Shown here one piece after another: positions 51,871 to 61,044 of a stretch of 64,000 bases of DNA. Position 1 is the stretch's first letter. Each line of letters opens with the position of its first letter. Where the stretch lies: assembly GCA_000686145.1 (NCBI GenBank), contig JMMB01000007.1, forward strand, positions 1,736,001 through 1,800,000, written 5' to 3'. The translations under genes and the position numbers were made by a program. Under the pieces are notes generated by a model. That model saw only the letters and a list, made by a program, of their open reading frames with translations. It did no database searches and had not been told where the DNA came from. This DNA is from Peptostreptococcaceae bacterium VA2. GTDB taxonomy: Bacteria > Bacillota > Clostridia > Peptostreptococcales > Peptostreptococcaceae.

Positions 51871-52830
51871 ATGTATATTTTGAATTTAGAAACTAGAGAA
51901 AAACAAGATGTGTTTAAAAGTGATTTTTATAAAATAAATGACTCATATTTGATTTTAAGTAATCCTAATGAATTAGTAAATATCAAAGATATATTAAATA
52001 TAGATGAAACTACATTTGAAGAATGTCTTAGCTTCGATACAGATATAAAGTTTGATTCATTAGAGAACTACGATTTTTTAAGTATTAATACATTTGAAAT
52101 TGTTAATAATAAAGTTAGAATTCAAGAAGTTAATATTTATTTAGCGGATAATTTCATATTAGTTGTTTGTAATGAAAATCATTTTTTATTTAACTTTGTA
52201 AAAGAAATGATAATTAATAGTACTAGTATGGAAAATACATCTAGCATGGTAAAGTTATTCAAAATTAACTATTTTATATTTAAACATATTGTGGTTCATG
52301 AATTTAAAAGTCTAGAAAATGTTGAAGATCTTATTTTAAAGCTAGAAGATGAAATATTGGAAGGTGTAGTAGATAATCATGCATTTAAGGTGAACTATGC
52401 TAGGAATGTAACAAGAACAGTAGTAAAGACTATTAGACCTTTGCTATATATAAGTGATAGAATATTAAAAGAAAATATTCGTTATTTGAAATATCATGAT
52501 GTCAAAAAATATAATTCTGATAACTTGCAAAGTCTTGATTTTGGAATAGATAGATTATATAACTTTGCTTTATCAACACGTGAATTAGCTGATAAGTTGC
52601 TAGATATTTATTCTTCTCAAGTAGCCGAAAAAACTAATAGTTTAATAACTAAATTAACACTATTCACTGGTATTTCAGCACCTCTTACTATAATAACAGG
52701 GTTGTATGGAATGAACTTTAAATATATGCCCGAACTTAATTGGTATTATGGATATCCTATAACACTTTTTGTGATGATTTTAATAATAATAATTGGAATT
52801 ATAGTGTTTAAAATAAAAAAGCTTTTATAA
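51871..52830 (+). CDS. corA: CorA-family divalent cation transporter
   Basis: A 319-residue channel. The long cytoplasmic part is mixed and ends in a helix leading into two C-terminal spans. The signature GMN is in GLYGMNFKYMPELNWYYGYP (about residue 281), and the last residues are basic. It carries Mg2+ and possibly other divalent ions. The hairpin over the ribosome site suggests translational control. Confidence 0.9.
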   Translation: MYILNLETREKQDVFKSDFYKINDSYLILSNPNELVNIKDILNIDETTFEECLSFDTDIKFDSLENYDFLSINTFEIVNNKVRIQEVNIYLADNFILVVCNENHFLFNFVKEMIINSTSMENTSSMVKLFKINYFIFKHIVVHEFKSLENVEDLILKLEDEILEGVVDNHAFKVNYARNVTRTVVKTIRPLLYISDRILKENIRYLKYHDVKKYNSDNLQSLDFGIDRLYNFALSTRELADKLLDIYSSQVAEKTNSLITKLTLFTGISAPLTIITGLYGMNFKYMPELNWYYGYPITLFVMILIIIIGIIVFKIKKLL

Positions 52831-52843
52831 AAACCAAATAAAA

Positions 52844-52895
52844 ATTATTAACATAAAAAGCCTTCTTAAAAAAGAAGGCTTTTTATGTTAATAAT
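52844..52895. terminator. 24-bp perfect terminator after corA
   Basis: Arms 52844-52867 and 52872-52895 are exact reverse complements with a 4-nt loop and an internal T-run; it works in both directions. Confidence 0.9.
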
Positions 52896-52980
52896 TAATG
52901 CATAATTACATTATTAGTTATTATATTATAAGATAAAGTTTAATATTAAAAAGCTAATAGTGTAAATGTACAAAATGTTT

Positions 52981-53050
52981 AATTCACTTAATTATTTAAA
53001 GTCACCTCATATGAACAAATCGCATTTTGCTTTAGATAATTAAGTGAATT
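52981..53050. repeat. 21-bp inverted repeat in a gene-free stretch
   Basis: Arms 52981-53001 and 53030-53050 match at 20 of 21 positions, with a 28-nt loop that contains CACCTCATATG. No T-run follows. The 52900-53248 stretch has no gene apart from this structure. A regulatory or mobile (MITE-like) origin is possible. Confidence 0.6.
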
Positions 53051-53248
53051 GCCAATATATATTTAAAAATAAAGTTTAACATTTTTTTATATTAGCATCA
53101 TATTTAAATTGCAATAGATTATACATATTATTAGATTATATTAACAAATTAGAATAAGGTGGTATGAAATTTATCTTTAATAACTTTATAATTATCATTA
53201 AATAGTGTAAAATTACAATTATGACTAATAATTTCAATAGGAGGTAAT

Positions 53249-54448
53249 ATGGAAAAACTATATTATAAAGATCAATACATAAAAGAATTTACAGCGGAGA
53301 TAGAGAATGTGCTAGAAATAGATAATAAGTTTCATATTTTATTAAATCAAACAGCATTTTTTCCGGGTGGAGGGGGACAATCTTGTGACTTAGGTAATAT
53401 AGGTGTACATGATGTAATAGACGTATATGAAAAAGATAATATAGTATATCATGTAGTAGAAAAGAAGCCTATAAAGATACACAAAGTTAAATGTGCTATA
53501 GACTGGAAACGTAGAGAAGATGGTATGAATCAACACTTTGCACAGCATGTATTATCAGGATGTTTCTATACATTGTTTAAAGCTAATACCGTAGCTGTTC
53601 ATTTAGGAAAAGAAGTGAGTACCGTAGATATTGAAGGTTTCTTAACTTCAGAGCAAATAAGAGAAGCAGAGGCTTATGCCAATGATATAATAAGCGAAAA
53701 TATAAAAGTGGAAACACTTCTTCCTTCTAAAAAGGAACTAAAAAAAGTCTGGATAAGAAGAGACTTACCAGATACATCATCTGAAATTAGAATATTGAGA
53801 ATAGGAGACTTAGATTCTAATGCTTGTTGCGGAGTCCATCCTAAATCTACATTATCATTGAGAATGATAAAGATAAATAGATGGGAAAAAAATAGAGGTG
53901 CCACTAGAATAGAATTTTTAGCCGGAAAAAGAGCTATTGATTATTCTTTAAAAAGAGATTTATATTTAAGTAATATATGCAAATACTTAAAGTGCAGTGG
54001 CGAAGAATCTATAAAAGGTATAAAAAGTTTACATGAAAAAGTAGAGCTTACATCAGCTACTAATCGAAAGTTAGAAGAAGAGATAGCTAATTATGAAATA
54101 AGAGATATGGTAGAGGGTTCATCTAAAGTAAATGATATATCTGTCGTTATAAAAATTTATAAAGATGAAAACATAAAATATGTATCTAAGGTTGCATCTA
54201 AAATAACCGAAATAGAAAATACTATAGCTTTAATAGGTGTTCAATATGAAGACAAAGTCAATTTGATATTTGCATCTTCTAAAGACTTAAAAAATTCTGA
54301 CATGAATAATTTATTAAAAGATAGTATGACATTAGTTGATGGTAAAGGAGGAGGAAGCTCTTCTTTAGCACAAGGAGGAGGAAAAAATAATGGTAATTTA
54401 GAAACGGCACTTAATTATGCTTTTAATAAATTAGAAAAAATAATGTAG
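53249..54448 (+). CDS. Alanyl-tRNA editing protein (AlaX-L)
   Basis: A 399-residue trans-editing protein. It resembles the AlaRS editing domain with zinc ligands in HFAQH (HxxxH, about residue 95) and CCGVHPK (CxxxH near 195), and the C-terminal DHHA1 part with GKGGGSSSLAQGGGKNNG. It hydrolyses Ser or Gly wrongly attached to tRNA-Ala. AGGAGG is placed just before the ATG. Length and both domains show the long AlaX form. Confidence 0.92.
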   Translation: MEKLYYKDQYIKEFTAEIENVLEIDNKFHILLNQTAFFPGGGGQSCDLGNIGVHDVIDVYEKDNIVYHVVEKKPIKIHKVKCAIDWKRREDGMNQHFAQHVLSGCFYTLFKANTVAVHLGKEVSTVDIEGFLTSEQIREAEAYANDIISENIKVETLLPSKKELKKVWIRRDLPDTSSEIRILRIGDLDSNACCGVHPKSTLSLRMIKINRWEKNRGATRIEFLAGKRAIDYSLKRDLYLSNICKYLKCSGEESIKGIKSLHEKVELTSATNRKLEEEIANYEIRDMVEGSSKVNDISVVIKIYKDENIKYVSKVASKITEIENTIALIGVQYEDKVNLIFASSKDLKNSDMNNLLKDSMTLVDGKGGGSSSLAQGGGKNNGNLETALNYAFNKLEKIM

Positions 54449-55012
54449 GTATTAAGTTTACATAATTTAATTAAAGTGAACTTATTTTAGTTTATTTATA
54501 ACTATTACAATTAAATGAATCAGATTGAAATATAAGCATATTTTATATTAAAACGAATAAATATATTGCGGCTTGATTTTAAACATCTTAAAATCGAATA
54601 TATTTAGACGTTTTTACCTTGTTTTAAAATAAAATTATTAACTTAGTAGTAAATTTATTTTAGATATATTATGTATACAATTCAAAAGATATAACACTAA
54701 ATATAAATCAGTTAAAAAATACCTTACATAACTAAATTAAAGTATTTGAATTTTGAAATAAATATTTGTTTATAAATAAGTATACATTGAAGCTGTAATT
54801 ATTTTTATAGTATATTTGTCGTATCTATAAAATATTAATGTATTTATTTTATTGATATAACAAGTGCTTTTATTTTGAATCTCAAAATGTATGTAAAACA
54901 AATTAAGTTTACATAATTTAATTAAATCAAACTTAATTCATTTCGTATTATAAAAACGCACTAAAAACCATATAAATCCCTTTTAAGAAGAATTAACAAA
55001 TTTACATTCTTT
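54449..55012. repeat. Gene-free stretch with a 25-bp direct repeat
   Basis: A 25-bp sequence at 54451-54475 recurs exactly at 54902-54926; it starts ATTAAGTTTACATAATTT. The first copy abuts the stop codon of the alaX gene and the second lies near the end of the integrase gene. The following bases share GAACTTA/AAACTTA. The 426 bases between are A/T-rich without a gene. Confidence 0.75.
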
Positions 55013-55018
55013 TATATT

Positions 55019-55073
55019 TACAAACAAAAACAACCCTTTATATAAGTGTATAAAAGGTTGTTTTTTGTTTGTA
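55019..55073 (-). terminator. Terminator after the integrase gene
   Basis: ACAAACAAAAACAACC at 55020-55035 pairs with 55056-55072 (GGTTG...TTTGTTTGT) with one bulge. Read on the minus strand it follows the integrase stop at 55086. Confidence 0.65.
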
Positions 55074-55085
55074 TAATATGTTAAT

Positions 55086-56201
55086 TTATCCCAACTTGAA
55101 TAAAGTTTCTGAGATTTTATCACTAGCTTCAGAATCCATTTCTTTAAGTGTATGTGCATATATGTTAAGTGTGGTATTAATATTTGAATGTCCAACCCTT
55201 TCAGAAATTACTTTTATAGGTACTTTTGAATTTATAAGTAGTGTAACATGTGAATGTCTAAGATCATGAAATCTTATATGATCTAATTTTTTATCCTTCA
55301 AAAATGTATTAAATTTCTTACTTAATACATCTTGAGCTATTGGGTTTTCGTTTTTATCAAAGAATAATAAGTTTGCTTTATTGATTATTTCTCCTTTTAA
55401 CTTAGATTCTAATTGCTTTTTTTTGTGATTTTTTAGCATTAAAATTATCTCATTTGGAGCTGAAATTGTTCTTTCTGAGCTTTCGGTTTTAGGATTTTTG
55501 AGTATAACCAAGCCTTTATTTCTTACTGTAATCTTATCTATAGTTATAGTATTTTCATTAAAATCTATATTATCCCAAGTTAATCCTAATATTTCTGAGA
55601 TTCTTAAACCCAACCCGCTTGCTAAATATATGTGTAGTTCGATGGGTGTTCCCTTGCAAATTTGAAGTAATTTAATCATGTCTTGTTTATTATATATGTT
55701 ATTTTTAAACTTTTTAATTCTTGGAACTTCTATACATTCCACTATATTTTCCCTAATTAATCTTAATCTATAAGCTTTTTTTAACGCTAAATTCAATATA
55801 TTTATATGTATTTTTATAGTCTGTGGAGCTAAAATTTCCATTAAATCATCTACATAATTTTGCAAATGGATTGGTTTTAATTCCTCTAATTTGTACTTTC
55901 CTAACATAGGTATTAGATATTTTTTGCAGATTCTCAAGTAGCAACTATAAGTCGTTATTGATAAATTCACCTTGTATTTCTCTAAAAAATCCATTAAAAA
56001 ATTTTCTATATTCATAGTATTTGGCAGTGCTAATTCGTCATTATAAATACTATCTTTTAACTCATTTAGTTTTTTAGAAGCATCTCTTTTTTTCTCAAAT
56101 GATCCCATATTCTTTTGTTTTTTCTTGCCACTTTCACTGTCTTTGTATTCTAAATAAACTATGTAGTTTTTACTTCTTTTTCTTATAAATGCAAAACTCA
56201 T
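55086..56201 (-). CDS. Tyrosine-type site-specific integrase
   Basis: A 371-residue recombinase. An N-terminal AP2-like arm-binding part (FIRKRSKNYIVYLEYKDSES, to about 50) leads into a SAM-like core-binding domain (about 60-160). Catalytic residues are the Arg in LGLRISEILGLTWDNID, the Lys near VILKNPKTESSERTI, His/Arg in FHDLRHSHVTLL, and His and Tyr in VGHSNINTTLNIYAHTL. It integrates or excises a phage or transposon by site-specific exchange. No excisionase or cargo lies beside it. Direct repeats TGACATATAACTGACAT at 56272-56288 may be arm sites. Confidence 0.93.
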   Translation of the reverse strand: MSFAFIRKRSKNYIVYLEYKDSESGKKKQKNMGSFEKKRDASKKLNELKDSIYNDELALPNTMNIENFLMDFLEKYKVNLSITTYSCYLRICKKYLIPMLGKYKLEELKPIHLQNYVDDLMEILAPQTIKIHINILNLALKKAYRLRLIRENIVECIEVPRIKKFKNNIYNKQDMIKLLQICKGTPIELHIYLASGLGLRISEILGLTWDNIDFNENTITIDKITVRNKGLVILKNPKTESSERTISAPNEIILMLKNHKKKQLESKLKGEIINKANLLFFDKNENPIAQDVLSKKFNTFLKDKKLDHIRFHDLRHSHVTLLINSKVPIKVISERVGHSNINTTLNIYAHTLKEMDSEASDKISETLFKLG

Positions 56202-56443
56202 CCATTACCTCCATTAAATAACAATTATATATTTATTATAACATAGTTTAAAAATAAAAAATAAAAATATCTGACATATAACTGACATTTTTTATATTAA
56301 TATAGCTATATCTGTTGAAAATACTGGTGTATATTTTTTTGGCATAAAAGTATATATTTTATGTTTACTAATCACAGTTAATAGGTTAATTTCATAAATT
56401 ATATAGATAACATTTACGAAATTTCTTAAGGGAGATATAAACC

Positions 56444-57031
56444 ATGCATAACTCTAATCGATTCGAAATGAAAATTTTAGAAACTAGAAATTGTCTTTTA
56501 AGACCTATTTCATTAGAAGATACACCTCACTTATTTGAATATTATAAGTATGATAAAGTTGTTAAGTATTTACCTTTCAAGAAGCACAAAACCATATCTG
56601 ATACAGAAAATTTTATAAAGTTGTTTTTCCTCAAGCACTATTCCCAAGGTAAAATAGGGCACTATGCTATTGTATTTAAAAAAGAAAATAAGGTAATAGG
56701 AAATATTGGATTTAATAACATATCTTCATCTTCACAAGAGGGCGAAATCGGTATATGTATAAATCCATTGTACTGGGGTTATAATTTATCTTCTGAACTA
56801 GCTAAAGAAATGCTTAGATATGGATTTTATGATTTAAACTTAAAAAAAGTAACTGCAGTAACTTTTGAGGATAATAAATATTCACAGAAACCATTACAAA
56901 AATTAGGGTTTCATTATGTAAAATCTTTCAACAAAAAACTTCATTCTAAAAAATTAGGTAGTTATGTAAAATGCCATAAATACGAAATGTTAAAAAAAGA
57001 CTATATAATATCAATTAAAAATAATTTCTAA
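56444..57031 (+). CDS. GNAT acetyltransferase, RimJ/RimL-like
   Basis: A 195-residue enzyme of the RimJ/RimL-type acetyltransferase_3 group. It has LETRNCLLRPISLEDTPHLFEYY at the start, GEIGICINPLYWGYNLSSELAKEMLRYGF in the acetyl-CoA-binding helix region and KKVTAVTFEDNKYSQKPLQKLGFH near the end. GGGAG precedes the ATG. The substrate is probably a protein N-terminus or small amine; not identified. Confidence 0.87.
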   Translation: MHNSNRFEMKILETRNCLLRPISLEDTPHLFEYYKYDKVVKYLPFKKHKTISDTENFIKLFFLKHYSQGKIGHYAIVFKKENKVIGNIGFNNISSSSQEGEIGICINPLYWGYNLSSELAKEMLRYGFYDLNLKKVTAVTFEDNKYSQKPLQKLGFHYVKSFNKKLHSKKLGSYVKCHKYEMLKKDYIISIKNNF

Positions 57032-57055
57032 ATTATATAAAAAGGAATGATCATT

Positions 57056-58150
57056 TTGATAAATAATGTAAGAAATAATTGGATAGATACGCATTTAAGA
57101 TTTGTACTAGCTAGCTTATTCAAAAAAAAACCAAGTGAAATAACGAAAGATTTTTTAAAGACATTAAAGGAGATAGATTTATCAGACTCTGGAATTATAG
57201 ACTTAGAAGGAATACAATACGCCGCTAATTTAAATAGTCTAAACTTAAGTAAAAATGAAATATTTGATGCTAGTTTATTATCAGAACTAAATAAGCTTAC
57301 AATTTTAGAACTTTCAGAAAATAAGATAGAAGATATAACTTTTTTAAATAAACTTAAAAATATTAAAAGTATAGGTCTTGATAGTAATAATATTTCTTTT
57401 GTAAATGACCTTAGTAATTTACAAAATTTAGTGTTAATAAATTTATCTAATAACAATATTAAAGATTTATCATTTATTAGTACATTATATTCTAAAAATA
57501 TAAAAGTTATAGCTAGCGAACAATGTATTGTTTTAAATCCAATAAGTGTAAACTATGGAGATGACTATTTATTTGAAAGCCCTATTTATTGGAGTGATGA
57601 GGTTATAGTATCACTAGATAACATTCAAGTTAAGGGAATGTATGACTACGTAAAAACTAATAAAAGACCTTCACTTCTATATTCTATTTCAAAAATAATC
57701 ATTAAAAATATACATTCTGAATGTATATTAAAGGCAGATTTTTATCACGAAGTTTCATTTTTAAAGTCAGGTATATTAAGCGGAGTATTAATACAACCCA
57801 TAAATATAAAGTTTACATGTTCACAATTCAACATTTTGAAAATAAATAAGGAAAATACTCTAGGATCCATATATGGAAAGATAAAAATAGAAAGTACTAC
57901 ACAGGATATATTTGAAAATGATTTTTTTCTTAAAAATAACCTTTTAACTATAATTAATGCCGACGGGGAAAAAATTTCTTGCTTAACTAATAAAAAAGGT
58001 GAGTATAAATTTTCAAACTTAAAAAAAGGAAGGTATACTGTATTATTTCCATTTTTAGATAAATTTGAATATGTGACACCATCATTACATATTTGCAATC
58101 TAAATGAAGGTGAAAATTTAGCGGTAAACTCAACATTAATTAAAAAATAA
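57056..58150 (+). CDS. Leucine-rich-repeat protein with beta-sandwich tail
   Basis: A 364-residue protein. The start at TTG 57056 is preferred over ATG 57047 because AAAGGA at 57041-57046 is 9 bases before it. Residues about 35-150 form internalin-like LRRs of 22 residues (LNSLNLSKNEIFDASLLSEL, LTILELSENKIEDITFLNKL, IKSIGLDSNNISFVNDLSNL). The final 85 residues look like a Cna-B/carboxypeptidase-regulatory-like sheet (SIYGKIKIES ... NKKGEYKFSNLKKGRYTVLF). There is no signal peptide, so unlike internalins it appears cytoplasmic, perhaps linked to spores. Confidence 0.75.
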   Translation: MINNVRNNWIDTHLRFVLASLFKKKPSEITKDFLKTLKEIDLSDSGIIDLEGIQYAANLNSLNLSKNEIFDASLLSELNKLTILELSENKIEDITFLNKLKNIKSIGLDSNNISFVNDLSNLQNLVLINLSNNNIKDLSFISTLYSKNIKVIASEQCIVLNPISVNYGDDYLFESPIYWSDEVIVSLDNIQVKGMYDYVKTNKRPSLLYSISKIIIKNIHSECILKADFYHEVSFLKSGILSGVLIQPINIKFTCSQFNILKINKENTLGSIYGKIKIESTTQDIFENDFFLKNNLLTIINADGEKISCLTNKKGEYKFSNLKKGRYTVLFPFLDKFEYVTPSLHICNLNEGENLAVNSTLIKK

Positions 58151-58176
58151 AAAAGCGGTATAAGCCGCTTTTCTAA
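58151..58176. terminator. Bidirectional terminator
   Basis: AAAAGCGG (58151-58158) pairs with CCGCTTTT (58165-58172) between convergent genes. Confidence 0.88.
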
Positions 58177-59033
58177 TTTTCGAATTTTTTAAACCCTTCC
58201 CCTAAAACTTCATGCACATTACTAACAATTATAAAAGCACCAGGGTCTGATAATTTAACAAGTTTTTTTAGATAAATTTCTTGATTCTTAGAAACAACGA
58301 CTAACAATACTTGTTTTTTATCATCTGTATAACCGCCTCTACCATCTAGAATAGTAAAACCTCTGCCTAATTCATTAGTTATAACTTTTTTTAAATCGTT
58401 TGCTTGGTTAGAAATTATAAAAAATGCCTTAGAATAATCAAAGCCTTCCATTATAGCATCTGCCACTTTAACAACTATATAAAGCGACATTGCTGAATAA
58501 AGTGCAATCTCTATATTTTTACTAACTATACCTGATGACATAACTACAAATGAATCTAGAACTATCATGAATTTAGTTGCTTTAATACCAGGGAATTTCT
58601 TGCTAAGTATAAGTGCTATTAAATCAGTCCCCCCTGTTGATGCATCACATCTGAACATAATTCCTATACCTATACCTACTAAAATAGCTCCGGATATTGC
58701 AGATAATAATAAATCATTTGTAGCGCTTATTCCAGCTAACGGTGAAGTTACATTTAGTATTACAGAAAACAATACTGTTCCAAATAAAGTTTTAATCGAA
58801 TTTTTTGTACCGAGAATTCTAAATGCAAAAATTACTAACGGAACACCTATCATTAACATTATAGTTGAAACCGGTATGTTAGTAATTTTATTTAGTACTA
58901 CCGATAAACCACTAAGGCCACCTGGTGCTATTGTATACGGTTTCAAAAATACATTGATCCCAATACTCATCGATATACAACCAACTACTAATCCGATCAT
59001 CTCTATTAAAGACGACACTTTTTCTTTTTTCAT
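58173..59033 (-). CDS. YitT-family membrane protein
   Basis: A 286-residue protein with five or six spans in the DUF161 part (about 10-200), including NVFLKPYTIAPGGLSGLSVVLNKITNIPVS and GIGIMFRCDASTGGTDLIALIL, followed by a cytoplasmic DUF2179 domain (GRGFTILDGRGGYTDDKKQVLLVVV). AGGAGGG precedes the ATG. The family is widespread in Firmicutes and its transport role is unproven. The 310-bp gap on its left side (59034-59343) is AT-rich with no gene except the next promoter. Confidence 0.9.
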   Translation of the reverse strand: MKKEKVSSLIEMIGLVVGCISMSIGINVFLKPYTIAPGGLSGLSVVLNKITNIPVSTIMLMIGVPLVIFAFRILGTKNSIKTLFGTVLFSVILNVTSPLAGISATNDLLLSAISGAILVGIGIGIMFRCDASTGGTDLIALILSKKFPGIKATKFMIVLDSFVVMSSGIVSKNIEIALYSAMSLYIVVKVADAIMEGFDYSKAFFIISNQANDLKKVITNELGRGFTILDGRGGYTDDKKQVLLVVVSKNQEIYLKKLVKLSDPGAFIIVSNVHEVLGEGFKKFEN

Positions 59034-59273
59034 AATTACCCTCCTAAATCACCTTTGAATATGCTTTGGCATAATTATACATTATAACAGTATTTTTTTA
59101 CATTATAAAGGTAATAAGAAGATTTACTTTTTTATCTTTTATATGTGAAAATTTTTATCAAAAAAAATAAAGTACTTTTCATATGTTTATTAATATAATT
59201 AATTATATTAATGGTTAATTTGTATATATTAAAGTATTTTTAGTATTTTTTTATAATAAATGGTAAAAATAAA

Positions 59274-59303
59274 TTGATTGTATACCTATTAAAAGTATAT
59301 AAT
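59274..59303 (+). promoter_or_regulatory. Promoter of the selenoprotein gene
   Basis: TTGATT (59274-59279) and TATAAT (59298-59303) with 18-bp spacing; GAAAGGA lies at 59328-59334 before the ATG at 59344. Confidence 0.65.
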
Positions 59304-59343
59304 ATATATATGAATTTAAGAAAAATTGAAAGGAAATGATTTT

Positions 59344-59664
59344 ATGAAGGTTACTTTACCAGAAACAGCAGTTAATACATTAAAAGATATTTTAAAAGAC
59401 AACCAAGATAGACCAAATAATATAAGAGTTTATTTTGCAGGTATTGGCTGAGGCGGGCCATCATTTGGAATTGCTCTGGATGAGCAAAAGGCTGAAGATT
59501 TAGAATATGATATTGATGGATTACATTTTATAATGAGCAGTGATGATTTCAATAAGTATGGAGACATAGTTATTGAAGACACTGGTTATGGATTTAAAGT
59601 AGGTCCTGAAAATGCACAAGATGACGGTGGTTGTGGCGGAGGATGCTCTGGCTGTGGTCAATAA
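59344..59664 (+). CDS. HesB-like selenoprotein with in-frame TGA
   Basis: A 106-residue protein interrupted by TGA at 59449-59451 (residue 36) and otherwise open. The text around it is FAGIG-U-GGPSFGIALDE, where Cys-containing relatives have Cys. The body KVTLPETAVNTLKDILKDN and VIEDTGYGFKVG match the HesB/IscA fold, and the C-terminus has a Cys-rich GGCGGGCSGCG tail. HesB-like selenoproteins are an established family in Clostridia. It may carry Fe-S clusters or perform redox work. A normal gene caller would split or miss it. It forms a single transcription unit with its own promoter and terminator. Confidence 0.9.
59449..59487 (+). promoter_or_regulatory. Bacterial SECIS-like element
   Basis: Downstream of the TGA (59449), TTGCTC (59471-59476) pairs exactly with GAGCAA (59482-59487) around the loop TGGAT. 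The loop begins 26 nt after the TGA, within the usual spacing of bacterial SECIS elements, and carries the G residues needed for SelB binding. A lower stem is less clear. Confidence 0.75.
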
Positions 59665-59707
59665 AAATAAAGGGTATTAGCTTTTAGCTAATACCCTTTA
59701 TTTTTTT
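59665..59707 (+). terminator. Terminator after the selenoprotein gene
   Basis: Arms 59665-59681 and 59687-59703 are exact reverse complements, followed by T to 59707. Confidence 0.92.
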
Positions 59708-59828
59708 ACTATATTAAGGTATTATAAAAGAACAACAAATTTGCATATATAATTTAATTAAGTATAGCTTGAAAGTATTCTATATGCAAAATAGACATTA
59801 GACTTTAATTATATATAAGGAGTAAAAC

Positions 59829-60476
59829 ATGAGAAGAAGAAAAGTAAAAGGCGCAGATGAAAAATTATTAAGCTATAAGAATTATGTTCTTAGAGATGAT
59901 ATAAATAAGTTAAAAGGAAATTGGAATTTAAAATTCGAAAATAATAATCCTATACATGTAGAATTCGGAACTGGTCGTGGTAAGTTTATAACAACATTAG
60001 CAAAAGAAAATCCTAACATAAATTATATTGCTTTTGAAATAAAAGAAGAAGTTATAATAAAAGGAGTAGAAAAAGCAGTTGAAGCTAATTTAAATAATAT
60101 ATTATTTGCGTGGGCTGATGTTAACAATATATTAGACTATTTTGAAGAAAATGAATTGAATAGGATTTATGTTAACTTCTGTGATCCATGGCCTAAGACA
60201 AGATGGAGAAAAAGAAGATTAACTCACACTAATTTTTTAAATATGTACAAAAATTTACTTAGCCAAGATGGAGAGCTTCACTTTAAAACAGATAATGAAA
60301 AATTATTCGAGTTTAGTTTGAATGAAATAGCTTCTAATAATTGGATGTTGAAAAACATATGCTTAGATTTAGCTAAGAGTGAATTTGAAAATGTTACAAC
60401 TGAATATGAGGATAAATTTATGTCTTACGGTATGAAAATCTTTAGATGTGAAGCTAATAAAAATAAAGAAATTTAA
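59829..60476 (+). CDS. trmB: tRNA (guanine-N7-)-methyltransferase
   Basis: A 215-residue SAM enzyme. SAM-binding VEFGTGRGKFITTLAKENP lies near residue 40, then IAFEIKEEVIIKG, and the TrmB hallmark NFCDPWPKTRWRKRRLTHTNFL near 117-138. It methylates G46 in tRNA. AAGGAG precedes the ATG. It forms its own unit ending in a strong terminator. Confidence 0.96.
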   Translation: MRRRKVKGADEKLLSYKNYVLRDDINKLKGNWNLKFENNNPIHVEFGTGRGKFITTLAKENPNINYIAFEIKEEVIIKGVEKAVEANLNNILFAWADVNNILDYFEENELNRIYVNFCDPWPKTRWRKRRLTHTNFLNMYKNLLSQDGELHFKTDNEKLFEFSLNEIASNNWMLKNICLDLAKSEFENVTTEYEDKFMSYGMKIFRCEANKNKEI

Positions 60477-60501
60477 AAATATATTTTAATTATTTTCCAA
60501 T

Positions 60502-60541
60502 ATAATAAAAAGGTTGTGTTAATTTACAACCTTTTTATTAT
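60502..60541. terminator. Bidirectional terminator
   Basis: ATAATAAAAAGGTTGT (60502-60517) pairs exactly with the arm 60526-60541 between convergent genes. Confidence 0.9.
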
Positions 60542-60553
60542 GCTTTAAATTAA

Positions 60554-60832
60554 TTAAAAGATACCATTTTTTTGGTTGGTAGCATATATTCCGAATATGA
60601 CTACAAGCGAATAGATACAGTAAAGTACAATTCTTATACTTTGCATACTTATGCCTATTACCTCTATATAACTATTCGATTGGGGAAATACAGCTAAAAT
60701 TGCACCTATGCCTATAAGCACAGGATTTATAACTATTTGTTTGTCTGTTCTCAAAATCATAATTCTACTAATCCAAATAACAGATAAAATAAAAAATACT
60801 ATTTTAAGAATAAACTCTAGAGTGTCTAACAT
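60554..60832 (-). CDS. Small three-span membrane protein
   Basis: A 92-residue hydrophobic protein with three predicted spans (LEFILKIVFFILSVIW; VLIGIGAILAVFPQ; IVLYCIYSLVVIFGIYA). AAAGGAGC precedes the ATG. It has no family I can name and lies alone between trmB and a small protein gene. Confidence 0.7.
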   Translation of the reverse strand: MLDTLEFILKIVFFILSVIWISRIMILRTDKQIVINPVLIGIGAILAVFPQSNSYIEVIGISMQSIRIVLYCIYSLVVIFGIYATNQKNGIF

Positions 60833-61044
60833 AATAAAAATGCTCCTTTCATCAAAGTATTTTTATGTAAATTGAATTTTATTCATTAATATCAAAATGC
60901 ATTAATATATTTAATATACGTATTTTAGTATTATAATACTTTTTTATGTAAAAATAAATAGAAAAAACTTAATATGTAGTATAAGGTATATTAAGTATGA
61001 TAAATGATTAATATATAAGTATTATGATTTTAAGGAGATATGAT

